A stretch of DNA of 64,000 nt from Nonomuraea basaltis (GTDB lineage Bacteria > Actinomycetota > Actinomycetes > Streptosporangiales > Streptosporangiaceae). Within the stretch, counting starts at the first letter, position 1, and each line of letters starts with the position of its first letter. Below are positions 50,071 through 59,271 of this stretch, in pieces. The translations under genes were made by a program, and so were the position numbers. The DNA lies in the NCBI RefSeq assembly GCF_005893125.1, contig NZ_VCJS01000017.1:43591-107590 (forward strand), in the 5' to 3' direction. Below the pieces are notes generated by a model. It was not told the origin of the DNA and did not search any database. It worked only from the letters and a program-made list of their open reading frames with translations.

Positions 50071-51192
50071 ATGAGTGAAGCTGTGCGACAGGTATGGCCT
50101 ACGGTCCGGTCGATCCCCATGTCCGCCGTGACCGACGCCAAGCCTCCGGGGCATCTGCGGCCGGCCCGCATGGAGCAGGTGGCGGGCGGCTCCGGGACCG
50201 GACGGGACACGGCGGGCGGTGCGGCGGTCGGGGCAGGCGAGCCGGGCACGGCGGCCGGTGGTGCGGCGACCGGCGCCGGTGGTGCGGCGGCGACCCCTCG
50301 CAGGGCCGGTGCGGCGACCGGTGTGGGGACGGCGGGGGCCAAGCCACGAGGTGCGCACGCGCGCGTCAACCCCGCCGCCGAGCTGGGCTTCTCCGGGGAC
50401 CCCGGGCAGCACGGCGACCCGGGCGACGGCATGTTGCACGCCCAGCGCGCCTGGGACGCCACGCTCGCCACGAACCGCCTTGACGACCTGGGCGTCAACG
50501 TCGAAAGGCAGCGCGTCGAGACCAGGGGTGTCACCGCCACCGTGGGCCTGCTCGTCGACGGCTGGCCCGCGGACGTGCGCGCGTGCGTCCAGTCGGTGAT
50601 CGACCACACCGGCGCGAAGGTGCTGGCGTTCGACCTGGGCAACATCGACCGCGCCGGTGACGTGCTGGCCGATTTCGCCGAGCGGTACCCGGAGCGGATC
50701 ACCGTCTGGCACGTGGCCGAGGCGCCGCACTGGCGTGGGGGCACGGCGACCTGGGGCGAGAGCCGTACCAAACTGCTGCGGCTGGACGAGTCGGACGTGC
50801 ACGTGCTGATGGAGACCTCCGTCGTGCTGCGCGGCGACGCGCTGACCCCGCTGGTCGCGGCCATCGTGGACGGGGCGGTGGGCGCCGGGTGGCGGGGCGC
50901 GGAGCCGTCCGGCGGCGGCGCTCACGAGGCGGGGCCGGGCAAGGTGCGGGCGCTGACCGGCGAGCTCATGGCGGTACGCAGGTCGGCGGCGCTCGGGGCG
51001 CTGCCCGAGGACGCCCACTACGGCCGCAACGCCGATCTGGAGCTCTCGCTCGGCCTGCGCGGCGAGCTGGTCGTGCCCCCTGGGCCGCTGCCGGTGGAGC
51101 GGCTGGGGGCGCATGAGGTTCCCGCCGGCTACCTGGACCGGGAGTCGCGGCGCAACTATGACGGGGTGCTCCGCATGCTGAGTGCCTCATAA
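50071..51192 (+). CDS. Glycosyltransferase-like protein with disordered N-terminus
   Basis: About 373 aa. The first ~95 residues are Ala/Gly-rich and probably disordered. The remainder resembles a GT-A (family 2-like) fold: TATVGLLVDGWPADVRACVQ, AKVLAFDLGNID, a helix and VHVLMETSVVLRGDALTPLV, though the DxD metal motif is not clear. It may be a degenerate or regulatory GT-A protein. ATG 50071 or GTG 50065 is the start; no strong ribosome-binding site is seen. It occupies the space between hadB and murB. Confidence 0.65.
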   Translation: MSEAVRQVWPTVRSIPMSAVTDAKPPGHLRPARMEQVAGGSGTGRDTAGGAAVGAGEPGTAAGGAATGAGGAAATPRRAGAATGVGTAGAKPRGAHARVNPAAELGFSGDPGQHGDPGDGMLHAQRAWDATLATNRLDDLGVNVERQRVETRGVTATVGLLVDGWPADVRACVQSVIDHTGAKVLAFDLGNIDRAGDVLADFAERYPERITVWHVAEAPHWRGGTATWGESRTKLLRLDESDVHVLMETSVVLRGDALTPLVAAIVDGAVGAGWRGAEPSGGGAHEAGPGKVRALTGELMAVRRSAALGALPEDAHYGRNADLELSLGLRGELVVPPGPLPVERLGAHEVPAGYLDRESRRNYDGVLRMLSAS

Positions 51193-51203
51193 GCTAGTTG
51201 CCC

Positions 51204-52253
51204 ATGGAGATGCTCGCGCCGTACACGACGCTGCGCCTGGGCGGCCCCGCCCGCGAATTCGCCGAAGCCACCACGGCGGAGCAGCTCGTGTCCCTGATCG
51301 CCGAGGCCGACAGCAAAGCGGTGCCCACGCTGGTGCTCGGCGGGGGTAGCAACGTTGTGGTGTCGGACGACGGGTTCGACGGGCTCGTCATCAAGGTGGC
51401 GACCGCGGGCGTGGCCGTCTCGCGCGACGTCGACGAGGTGCTGGTCACGGTCGAGGCGGGCGAGGACTGGGACCCGCTGGTGGCCCGCGCGGTGGCGGAG
51501 GGCTGGTCGGGCATCGAGTGCATGTCGGGCATCCCCGGGCTGGTGGGGTCGACGCCCATCCAGAACGTCGGCGCGTACGGGCAGGAGGTCTCCCAGACCA
51601 TCAGGTGCGTGCGGGCCTACGATCGGCGCACCAGGCAGGTGATCGATCTGGAGGCGCGGCAGTGCGGGTTCTCGTACCGGGACAGCGCCTTCAAGCGGGA
51701 TCTGGCGCGGTACGTGGTGCTGGCGGTGACGTACGCGCTGGATATTTCGGAAGTGTCGGGGCCTGTCGCATACCAGGAGCTGGCCGGGAGGCTGCAGGTC
51801 GAGCTCGGCGGCCGGGTGCCGCTGGGGCAGGCCCGTGAGGCGGTTCTGGGGCTGCGGCGCGGCAAGGGTATGGTGCTCGACCCGGACGATCCCGACACGC
51901 GCAGCGCCGGCTCGTTCTTCACCAACCCGATTCTGACAGCCGAGGAGGCAGCGGTGCTGGCCACTCGCGCGCCCGATCATCCGCGTTACGAGCTGCCCGA
52001 CGGGACGATCAAGGTGCCGGCCGCGTGGCTGATCGAGCAGGCGGGCTACCCGAAGGGGTACGAACGCGGCCCCGTACGCATCTCCACCAAGCACACCCTC
52101 GCCCTGACCAACCCCAACGGCGCCACCACCGCCGACCTGCTCGCGCTGGCGCGGGAGGTGCGGGACGGGGTGCGGGAGAAGTTCGGCGTCACGCTGGTCA
52201 ACGAGCCCGTGCTCGTCGGCTGCAGCCTTGGAGACGAGCCCGCCCCGGAATAG
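51204..52253 (+). CDS. murB: UDP-N-acetylenolpyruvoylglucosamine reductase
   Basis: 349 aa. MurB motifs: YTTLRLGGPA, FAD site VLGGGSNVVVSDDGF, GIPGLVGSTPIQNVGAYGQE, the catalytic Ser in AGSFFTNP and a C-terminal Glu in FGVTLVNEPVLVG. It reduces UDP-GlcNAc-enolpyruvate to UDP-MurNAc with NADPH in the second step of peptidoglycan precursor synthesis. It belongs to the short type I/II class common in actinobacteria. Confidence 0.96.
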   Translation: MEMLAPYTTLRLGGPAREFAEATTAEQLVSLIAEADSKAVPTLVLGGGSNVVVSDDGFDGLVIKVATAGVAVSRDVDEVLVTVEAGEDWDPLVARAVAEGWSGIECMSGIPGLVGSTPIQNVGAYGQEVSQTIRCVRAYDRRTRQVIDLEARQCGFSYRDSAFKRDLARYVVLAVTYALDISEVSGPVAYQELAGRLQVELGGRVPLGQAREAVLGLRRGKGMVLDPDDPDTRSAGSFFTNPILTAEEAAVLATRAPDHPRYELPDGTIKVPAAWLIEQAGYPKGYERGPVRISTKHTLALTNPNGATTADLLALAREVRDGVREKFGVTLVNEPVLVGCSLGDEPAPE

Positions 52254-52274
52254 GTGCCCCGGTTTGGGCTGTTA

Positions 52275-52440
52275 TGGTGGTTTGGAATTCCGAAGGGGAG
52301 TAGTCCCAATCGCGTGATCGACATGCTGGCGCGTTCGCGTCCGGTCACGCGGGCCTTCGCGGGCGGACGAGACCTTCGGCCTGGCAGTCATGTGGACAAG
52401 ACGCTGCCGGGCCGAAGTCGTGCCCGAAACTCCCTGGGTT
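52275..52440 (+). promoter_or_regulatory. yybP-ykoY (Mn2+) riboswitch
   Basis: The hallmark GGGGAGTAGTCCC is present at 52294-52306. A long arm follows, then GGACGAGACCTTCGGCC pairing with GGCCGAAGTCGTGCCCG, which forms the second conserved internal loop. The two loops together bind Mn2+. It lies directly upstream of the GDT1/TMEM165-family transporter gene, the textbook target of this riboswitch class. Confidence 0.88.
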
Positions 52441-52474
52441 CCAGCTTCCGGTCCGGTCGCGCGGAAGAGGACCG

Positions 52475-53041
52475 TTGGAAGCGTTCTGGATCAGTCTCGT
52501 CGTCATCTTCGTGGCCGAGCTCGGTGACAAGAGCCAGCTCATGGCGATGACCTTCGCCACTCGTTTCAAGACCTGGCCCGTGCTCCTGGGCATCACGATC
52601 GCCACGACCGTCGTGCACCTGCTCAGCGTGGCCGTGGGCGGCCTCGTCGGGGACGCGCTGCCGACGACGGCGATCTCGGTGGTGGCCGGGGTGGCCTTCC
52701 TCGGGTTCGCCGTGTGGACGCTGCGCGGGGACGAGCTGACCGAGGAGGAGTCGCGCAAGGCCCAGAGCGTCACCAGGAGCGCCCTGATCGCGGTGACCGT
52801 GGCGTTCTTCCTGAGCGAGCTGGGCGACAAGACGATGCTGGCCACGATCACGCTGGCGACGCAGCACGGCTGGGTCGGCACCTGGATCGGCTCGACGGTC
52901 GGCATGGTCGCGGCTGACGCCCTGGCCATCCTCGTCGGCCGCCTGCTGGGCAGGCACCTGCCGGAGAAGGTCATCCGCTACGGCGCCGCGGCGGCGTTCG
53001 CCCTTTTCGGCATGGTCCTGCTTGCGGAGGCGATGTTCTAG
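52475..53041 (+). CDS. mneA: TMEM165/GDT1 (UPF0016) family Mn2+/Ca2+ exporter, MneA-like
   Basis: 188 aa, six membrane helices, with the duplicated family motif ExGDKS/T: VAELGDKSQLMAM near the start and LSELGDKTMLATI in the second half. These proteins export Mn2+ in exchange for protons. TTG 52475 is the start, with AAGAGG 6 nt upstream. The upstream yybP-ykoY riboswitch fits induction by manganese. Confidence 0.93.
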   Translation: MEAFWISLVVIFVAELGDKSQLMAMTFATRFKTWPVLLGITIATTVVHLLSVAVGGLVGDALPTTAISVVAGVAFLGFAVWTLRGDELTEEESRKAQSVTRSALIAVTVAFFLSELGDKTMLATITLATQHGWVGTWIGSTVGMVAADALAILVGRLLGRHLPEKVIRYGAAAAFALFGMVLLAEAMF

Positions 53042-54201
53042 GCCAAGGCGTAATCCGGCAGCCTCATGGAGCCCTTGGCCCGCATCAAGCGCTCCGCCGC
53101 CGCCATAGCCCGCATCAGTGGTAGCCGGGCGGCCGCGTCGCGAACCCGGATGCCGCCCACGGTCTTGGGCACCATGAGGCGGACGTTCGGACCGATCTGC
53201 TGCTTCTGCCTGACCAGCGGGCGGTGGGCGTCCTCGTAGCGGGAGAAGGCGATCCGGTGGTCCCCGGAGGCGGCCGCCAGTTCCCCGGCCAGCCGGTACG
53301 CGCCGATCAAGGCCAGCTCCGCGCCCGCGCCTGAAGCCGGGGAGGCACAGTAGGCGGCGTCGCCCACCAGCGCCACCCGGCCCGACGACCACGACGGCAT
53401 CCGCACCTGGCTCAGCGCGTCGAAGTAGAAGCCGGGGTCGGCGAGCGCGGCGGCGAGCAATTCCTTGATCCGCCACGTCGGTTCACTGGCGAACGCCTGA
53501 CTGATCAGGCGCTTGTGCTGCTCGACGTCGCGGTGCTCGAAGGTCAGCGGCCCCGAACGGAAGATGAAGTACGCCTTGGCCTGCGGGTGGTTACCCGAGC
53601 GGTAGATCCCGGCCATCTTGCCCGGCAGGTTGTACATGGTCACCCAGCGGTCCTCGCCCAGCGCGGTGCCGGCGTCGGCGAACGCGAAGTAGTGGTCCTT
53701 GTGCTGGATGAAGTGCGACTCCGGGCCGAAGGCCAGCCTGCGGACCGCGGAGTGCAGGCCGTCGGCGCCGACGACCAGGTCGAAGCGGCGGGTGTGCCCG
53801 CGATCGAAGGAGACGCTCACGCCGTCGGCGTGCTGGCTCAGGTCACGGATGGAGTCGCCGAAGACGTACTCGGCGTCGGTGATCTCGTGCAGCATCGCCA
53901 CCAGGTCGCCGCGCATGACCTCCACGCCGCCGGTCGGGAGGGTGATGCGAGCGATGGCGCGGTCGCGGGCGTCCACGAATTTCATGCCCTGGACGTCGGC
54001 CGCCGCCGCCCGGACGCGCGGCATGATCCCCATGCGTTCCACCACGTCGATGGCCAGGTTCTGCACGTCGATCCCGTTGCCGCCGACACGTGGGCGCGGC
54101 GCGCGTTCGATCACGGTGGGGTGGAAGCCGTGCCTGGCCAGCCAGTACGCCAGCGTCAGCCCCGCAATGCTCGCCCCTGAGATCAGGATCCGCCCGTTCA
54201 T
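53038..54201 (-). CDS. FAD-dependent monooxygenase (PheA/TetX-like)
   Basis: 387 aa. FAD motifs: ILISGASIAGLTLAYWLARH, DLVVGADGLHSAVRR (DG motif) and GRVALVGDAAYCASPASGAG (GD motif). This is the group A aromatic hydroxylase / tetracycline-destructase fold. The GASIAG motif replaces GxGxxG in a form common in actinobacteria. It converges on and overlaps the GDT1 gene by 4 nt and is divergent from a TetR gene with palindromes between them, so it is probably induced by its substrate. Confidence 0.9.
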   Translation of the reverse strand: MNGRILISGASIAGLTLAYWLARHGFHPTVIERAPRPRVGGNGIDVQNLAIDVVERMGIMPRVRAAAADVQGMKFVDARDRAIARITLPTGGVEVMRGDLVAMLHEITDAEYVFGDSIRDLSQHADGVSVSFDRGHTRRFDLVVGADGLHSAVRRLAFGPESHFIQHKDHYFAFADAGTALGEDRWVTMYNLPGKMAGIYRSGNHPQAKAYFIFRSGPLTFEHRDVEQHKRLISQAFASEPTWRIKELLAAALADPGFYFDALSQVRMPSWSSGRVALVGDAAYCASPASGAGAELALIGAYRLAGELAAASGDHRIAFSRYEDAHRPLVRQKQQIGPNVRLMVPKTVGGIRVRDAAARLPLMRAMAAAERLMRAKGSMRLPDYALA

Positions 54202-54225
54202 CGGGTCTCCTCTGCGATACGATAA

Positions 54226-54269
54226 CTGAAATGCTCATTCCAGTTGCACGATATGGAAGGGTCATTCCA
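54226..54269. promoter_or_regulatory. Two TetR-type operator palindromes
   Basis: CTGAAATGCTCATTCCAG (54226-54243) is an 18-bp palindrome with 7 of 9 pairs matching. TGGAAGGGTCATTCCA (54254-54269) is a second site sharing TCATTCCA. Both lie between the divergent FAD monooxygenase and TetR genes, and the second abuts the ATG of the regulator. Confidence 0.7.
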
Positions 54270-54270
54270 G

Positions 54271-54849
54271 ATGTCAACATCGGGAGAGACTGGACGCAGG
54301 GCCGACGCCGTACGCAACCGCCGGCTCGCGCTTGAGGCGACCAAGGCGCTCCTGGCCCGACCGGGCGCCACCCTCACCGTCGAAGCCATCGCCAAGGAGG
54401 CGGGGCTGGGGGCGGCGACCGTCGTACGCAGCTTCGGTGGCAAGGAGGCGCTCATCGACGCTGCCGTGTCCGGCCTGCTCGAACCCGTGGTTCAACGTGC
54501 CAGGGACCTGCCGGCCGAGGCCGGCCCTGAGCAGGCGCTGCGGACGTTCTTCGCCGAGCTGGTCGCCTTCCAGTCCGCGCACCACCCCATCAGCGAGCAA
54601 TTGGGCGGCCTGAACCTGCCCGCCACCACGGCTCTGCGGGCAGGGCTCGTACAGGCCGTGGAGAAGATGATCGCCGGCGCTCGGCAGGACGGGGCGATCC
54701 GCACCGACGTCGATCCCGCCGTCGTCTCGGTGCTGCTTGGCGAGGTCGCCTACGCGATCGCACGGTCACGGCCCGCGTCGCGAGAGCTCATTGACGGCTT
54801 CATCACCGTCGTGATGGACGGCCTTCGCCCACAGGCGGCCGTCAGGTGA
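54271..54849 (+). CDS. TetR/AcrR family regulator
   Basis: 192 aa from ATG 54271. The N-terminal TetR HTH is TVEAIAKEAGLGAATVVRSF, followed by a helical ligand domain with the C-terminal LLGEVAYAIAR dimer helix. It most likely represses itself and the divergent FAD monooxygenase through the two operators between them. TTG 54244 in frame is unlikely because it lies inside the operator. Confidence 0.9.
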   Translation: MSTSGETGRRADAVRNRRLALEATKALLARPGATLTVEAIAKEAGLGAATVVRSFGGKEALIDAAVSGLLEPVVQRARDLPAEAGPEQALRTFFAELVAFQSAHHPISEQLGGLNLPATTALRAGLVQAVEKMIAGARQDGAIRTDVDPAVVSVLLGEVAYAIARSRPASRELIDGFITVVMDGLRPQAAVR

Positions 54850-54900
54850 TCGCCTGGCGTCATTTGCACGTGGATCTGCCCGCCAGGGACCTTCACCTCT

Positions 54901-55008
54901 ATGAACACGATGCTGGTCGAGCATCCGATCCTCGTCCAGCGGCCGATCATCACCGCCGACGATGGATCCGCGGTGATCGGACGGACAGAGGCCGCAGCGC
55001 GGTCCGTA
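54901..55008 (+). pseudogene. ArsC/Spx-like arsenate reductase, C-terminal remnant
   Basis: The frame reads MLVEHPILVQRPIITADDGS and AVIGRTEAA, matching the C-terminal end of ArsC (HPILIxRPI... VIGRP). The catalytic CxxS half is absent. It ends against the LuxR gene stop on the other strand. Confidence 0.65.
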
Positions 55009-55012
55009 CTCC

Positions 55013-57880
55013 CTAGACCAGGAGGGAGAACCGGTGTGCGGCGGCGGCTGCCTCGCCGCGGGTTGTGACGCCGAGCTTGGCCAGGATGTTCGACACGTGC
55101 ACGCTGACCGTCTTGGCCGAGATGAACAGCTCGGCGGCGATGTCCCGGTTTGTCCTGCCCTGGGTGACCAGCCGCAAGACCTCGAGCTCGCGCGGCGTCA
55201 GCAGCTCCGACGGCTCCTGTGCCGACTGCGGACCGCCGCCCACGCGCCGCGACAGCGTCTCGATCTCCTCGATCAGGGGGGTGGCACGCAGCGCCCGGGC
55301 CAGCGGCAGCGCCTGGGCCAGCCGGGTCGCCGCCCCCTCGCGATCGCCGCTCCGCGCGGCTGCCGTGGCGGCCCGCAGCAGGGCCTTGGCCTGGTTGTGC
55401 GGGCGCTTGAGCCGCTCCCAGGCGGCCGCCGCGGCGTCGAAGTCGCCGGTGTACGACAGCCGGTACGCCTCCACGACCGGCCCGATGACCGACAGCTCGG
55501 CCGCCACCTCGGCGGCGTGCGCGCGTACCGCGGCGGCTCGTTCCGGCTCGGTGGCCTCGGCGGCGTCGCAGACGGTGCGGAGCAGGGCGAGCAGCTGCCA
55601 GCCCAGCATGGCCTTGCTCGACTGCCGGGGATGCGAGAGCACCCGCTCGGCCACGGCCAGGGCGGCGCCGGGCTCACCCCTGAGCAGGTGCCAGCCGATG
55701 TGCAAGCGCGCGTTGGCGGTGATGTCCTGGACCCAGTCCTCCGCGCGGTCCTTCAGCACCCCGATCTCGGACAGGATGCTCTCGACCAGCTGCAGCTCGC
55801 CCCTGGCCAGGGCGATGTCGGCGCGCACGCGCAGCAGGCAGTACCTCGTTTTCCTGTGGGGGCCATGGCTGAGCGCGGTGTCGACGATTTCGACGGCCTT
55901 GTCCCAGCGGCCGATCGACTCCAGTGCCTCGGCCCAGTTGTTCATGATGAACAGGCCGCTGCCGCGGAGTCTGCCGTACTTCTTGGCGATCTCCCAGCCC
56001 TGCTCGGACAGGCGTATGGCTTCTTCCTCGCGGCCTATGTCGATCAGCGCGTCGACGGTGTTGCCGATCGCCCGGGTGATGATGCGGCCGGAGTGCTCCT
56101 CGTGGCCGATCTCCAGCGCCTGCTCGTTCACCATGATCGTGGATTCGAGCTCGCCGTTGAGCGAGTGGCCGAGCGCCAGGTTCAGCAGCAGGTCGGCCTC
56201 GAGGCACCGGTCGCCGTGCTCCCTGGCGAGCCGCAGGCCCTCGGCGATGATCTCGCTCGCCTCGTCGTTCTCGCCGCGCAGCATGAGCTGGCGGCTCAGC
56301 GGGCCGAGGACCTCGGCCCGGTCGAGGCTTTCCTCGGGGACGAGCCGGAGAGCGTGCCTGAGGTCCTCGATGACGCTCATATGGCCCTTGGATGTCTTGA
56401 ACCCGGCTCTCCGCACCATCAGCTGCGCGACGCGGCCCGGCTCGAGGGTCTCGTCCAGCTCGGACAGGGCGGCTTTGACGAACTTCATGCCCTTGTCGAC
56501 CTCGCCGCCCGCGTTCGCGGCCTCGGCGGCCCGCTCCAGCACGGCGGTGTGGTCGGCGCCGATGCGCTCGGCGGCGCCGGGCACCCGGTCCCAGAGCATG
56601 AGCACTCGTTCTAGCAGCGGCACGGACTCGGTGTACGCGAACGCCTTGAAAGACTTCTGCGCCGCCTCCCACGCGGAGATCAGTGCCCAGAGGTCGTTGC
56701 GGGCGCCGTACCAGTGGTGCGCCAGCTCGACAGGGGCGCGGCCCATCGGGACGAGCGTGCGGTCCTTGGAGATCTCCTCGGCGTATCTGGCGTGCAGGCG
56801 CTGGTGCTCGCCGGGCAGCAGTTCCTCGTGGACGGCCTCGCGGATCAGCGAGTGCCTGAAGACGTAGGCGCGGTTGTCGGCCACCTGTAAGACGTTGCCC
56901 GCGATGGCGGGGCGCAGCGCGGTCTCCAGCTCGACGTCGGACAGGCCGCTCACGGCGGCCAGCAGCGCGTGGCCGACCCGGATGCCGCCGGCCGCGGCGA
57001 TGCGCAGCACCCGCTGGGTCTCTTCGGGCAGCCGCTCGACGGAGTTGAGTATCAGGTCCTGCATGGATTCGGGGAACGTGCAGTCCTCGCCGCTCTCCAG
57101 CATGGCCTCGACGAACAGCGGGATGCCCTCGCTGCGCTCGTAGACCTTCGTGACGCTGCCGTATTCGGGGACCTTGCCGAGGATCCCGGTCATCTGCTGG
57201 GCGACCTCGTCGCGCGACAGGCGGGGCAGGTCGAGCCGGTGCACGCCGTGCACCCGGCCCAGCTCGGCCAGCACCGGCCTGAGCGGGTGCTGGCGGTGCA
57301 GGTCGTCGGAGCGGTAGGTCATGACGATCAGCACCTGCGGGATGTGCAGGTTGCGGCTGAGGAAGGCGATGAGGTCGCGGCTGGACCGGTCGGCCCAGTG
57401 GATGTCCTCGATGAGGAGGACGGTGGGGCGGCTGTCGGCGAGCCGTTCCAGCAGGGTGAGGAACTGCTCGAAGAGCCGCGCGCGGCCGGTGTCGGTCTCG
57501 CCGTGGCCGCTGGGCTCGCCGAACTCGGGCAGCAGCCGGGCCAGGTCGCGCTCCGCGCCCTCGGGCAGCAGCGCCGCCACCGCCGCCGGGCCCTGCTCCC
57601 TGACGAGCTGCCGGAGCGCCGCGGTGAAGGGCGCGTACGCCAGACCCTCGGTGGACAGCTCCACGCAGCCGCCGAACAGCACCTGCGCGCCCCCGGCGGC
57701 GCAGTGCTCGGCGAAGCGGTGCACGAGCCTGGTCTTGCCGACGCCGGCCTCGCCCCCGAGCAGGACGGCTGTCACCTTGCCTTTTCGTGCCTCGTCGAGG
57801 CTTTCAGAGAGAGCCGCCAGCTCCTCTTCCCGTCCGACGAAGACGGGACTGACAGATCGTCCCCGCATGTCATCCAGCAT
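55013..57880 (-). CDS. LAL-family LuxR regulator (large ATP-binding, AAA-TPR-HTH)
   Basis: About 955 aa. Walker A GGEAGVGKTR (residues ~42-51), Walker B VLLIEDIHWAD, then an extended TPR region and a C-terminal LuxR HTH: LTPRELEVLRLVTQGRTNRD, AELFISAKTVSVHVSNILAK. LAL regulators activate catabolic or secondary metabolism genes in an ATP-dependent way. ATG 57880 is favoured because GAGG sits 6 nt upstream; ATG 57892 is in frame. Targets are unknown. Confidence 0.93.
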   Translation of the reverse strand: MLDDMRGRSVSPVFVGREEELAALSESLDEARKGKVTAVLLGGEAGVGKTRLVHRFAEHCAAGGAQVLFGGCVELSTEGLAYAPFTAALRQLVREQGPAAVAALLPEGAERDLARLLPEFGEPSGHGETDTGRARLFEQFLTLLERLADSRPTVLLIEDIHWADRSSRDLIAFLSRNLHIPQVLIVMTYRSDDLHRQHPLRPVLAELGRVHGVHRLDLPRLSRDEVAQQMTGILGKVPEYGSVTKVYERSEGIPLFVEAMLESGEDCTFPESMQDLILNSVERLPEETQRVLRIAAAGGIRVGHALLAAVSGLSDVELETALRPAIAGNVLQVADNRAYVFRHSLIREAVHEELLPGEHQRLHARYAEEISKDRTLVPMGRAPVELAHHWYGARNDLWALISAWEAAQKSFKAFAYTESVPLLERVLMLWDRVPGAAERIGADHTAVLERAAEAANAGGEVDKGMKFVKAALSELDETLEPGRVAQLMVRRAGFKTSKGHMSVIEDLRHALRLVPEESLDRAEVLGPLSRQLMLRGENDEASEIIAEGLRLAREHGDRCLEADLLLNLALGHSLNGELESTIMVNEQALEIGHEEHSGRIITRAIGNTVDALIDIGREEEAIRLSEQGWEIAKKYGRLRGSGLFIMNNWAEALESIGRWDKAVEIVDTALSHGPHRKTRYCLLRVRADIALARGELQLVESILSEIGVLKDRAEDWVQDITANARLHIGWHLLRGEPGAALAVAERVLSHPRQSSKAMLGWQLLALLRTVCDAAEATEPERAAAVRAHAAEVAAELSVIGPVVEAYRLSYTGDFDAAAAAWERLKRPHNQAKALLRAATAAARSGDREGAATRLAQALPLARALRATPLIEEIETLSRRVGGGPQSAQEPSELLTPRELEVLRLVTQGRTNRDIAAELFISAKTVSVHVSNILAKLGVTTRGEAAAAAHRFSLLV

Positions 57881-57992
57881 GTCATGCCTCACGGATTACT
57901 TTCGACGCATTTGAGGGGGCATGGCGGCCCCCACTACGGGGGCATGAAGGCCCGGCCACGAGGGAGGTGGTGGCCGGGCTCTCGTGGGGCGG

Positions 57993-58139
57993 TCATGAGG
58001 AACGGCGCTTGCCGAAGAACGAGCGGCGCTCGGACTTGTTTCCCTTCTCTGCCTCGCGTACGCGGCGGTGCTCGGCCGCCGCCTTGCGCAGCTCGCTCGC
58101 GTGGCTCTTCATGAGCTCGTATTCGATCTCGGGGTGCAT
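57993..58139 (-). CDS. Small basic protein, 48 aa
   Basis: ATG 58139 has AGGAG 8 nt upstream and opens MHPEIEYELMKSHASELRK, ending in Lys/Arg/Ser with a TGA at 57993. It is an amphipathic helix followed by a basic tail. Small actinobacterial proteins of this pattern (a short helix starting MHPE/MNPE) are widespread, function unknown. It stands alone between the LuxR and deoC genes. Confidence 0.75.
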   Translation of the reverse strand: MHPEIEYELMKSHASELRKAAAEHRRVREAEKGNKSERRSFFGKRRSS

Positions 58140-58338
58140 CTCATGTCTCCTGGTATTTCGTGCTTCTTCCTGACTTCTTTAAGACTCGGTCTAAGGCCCG
58201 GTACGCCACATCGGGTGGATGCCTTATCTCTGGGCCGCGCAGGCGTACGGCATACCTAGGACCTGGGCGGCGATGGCCCTAAGGCGGTCCGGTTTGGAGC
58301 TGGCGGCCCTGGTCGGCGATGCTGAGGGGGTGTCAACC

Positions 58339-59271
58339 ATGACTACTTCGCTCGCGGAGGCCGCCGCGTCCGGCGCGACTCTGCGGGCATTCCTGCACGG
58401 CCTGCCCGGTGTCGACCGGGTCGGCGCGGACCAGCGGGCGGCGACGCTCGGCACCCGATCGATCAAGACCACCGCCAAGGCCCAGGCCATCGACCTGGCC
58501 ATCTCCATGGTCGACCTGACCACGCTGGAGGGCGCCGACACGGCCGGCAAGGTGCGCGCGATGTGCGCCAAGGCGGTGCGTCCCGGCGGCGGCGCGCCCC
58601 AGGTGGCGGCCGTTTGCGTCTATCCCGACCTGGTCGCCGTGGCGGCCGGGGCGCTGCGCGGGTCGGGGGTGAAGGTGGCCTCGGTGGCGACCGCGTTCCC
58701 CAGCGGGCGCTCGTCGCTGGAGGTCAAGGTGAGCGACACCGCGCTGGCCGTGGCCGCGGGCGCCGACGAGATCGACATGGTGATCGACCGCGGCGCGTTC
58801 CTGTCCGGCGACTACCTGAAGGTGTTCGAGCAGATCGTCGCGGTCAAGGCCGCGTGCGGTGCGGCGCACCTGAAGGTGATCCTGGAGACCGGCGAGCTGG
58901 CGACCTACGACAACGTGCGGCGGGCCTCGTGGCTGGCGATGCTGGCGGGCGCCGACTTCATCAAGACCTCGACGGGCAAGGTGTCCCCGGCGGCGACGCT
59001 CCCGGTGACGATGATCATGCTGGAGGCGGTGCGGGACTTCCGTGCCGCGACCGGCCGCCAGGTGGGGGTCAAGCCGGCCGGCGGGATCCGCACGACCAAG
59101 GACGCGATCAAGCACCTGGTGCTGGTCAACGAGACCGCCGGCGATGACTGGCTGACGCCGGAGTGGTTCCGGCTGGGTGCGTCCTCGCTGCTGAACGATC
59201 TGCTGATGCAGCGCCAGAAGCTGGCCACCGGCCGCTACGCCGGCCCCGACTACTTCACCCTGGACCGATGA
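58339..59271 (+). CDS. deoC: Deoxyribose-phosphate aldolase
   Basis: 310 aa from ATG 58339, with GAGGGGG 7 nt upstream. DeoC motifs are intact: VCVYPDLV, EIDMVIDRGAF, HLKVILETGEL, FIKTSTGKVS with the Schiff-base Lys, and VKPAGGIRT with the second catalytic Lys. It cleaves deoxyribose-5-phosphate into glyceraldehyde-3-phosphate and acetaldehyde. The TGA overlaps the start of the next aldehyde dehydrogenase, which could oxidise the acetaldehyde. Confidence 0.96.
   Translation: MTTSLAEAAASGATLRAFLHGLPGVDRVGADQRAATLGTRSIKTTAKAQAIDLAISMVDLTTLEGADTAGKVRAMCAKAVRPGGGAPQVAAVCVYPDLVAVAAGALRGSGVKVASVATAFPSGRSSLEVKVSDTALAVAAGADEIDMVIDRGAFLSGDYLKVFEQIVAVKAACGAAHLKVILETGELATYDNVRRASWLAMLAGADFIKTSTGKVSPAATLPVTMIMLEAVRDFRAATGRQVGVKPAGGIRTTKDAIKHLVLVNETAGDDWLTPEWFRLGASSLLNDLLMQRQKLATGRYAGPDYFTLDR

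Noticed and set aside
58219..58338. Forty-residue N-terminal extension of DeoC
   Set aside because: The strong ribosome-binding site lies directly before ATG 58339 and the family begins there; the upstream codons show no protein-like pattern.
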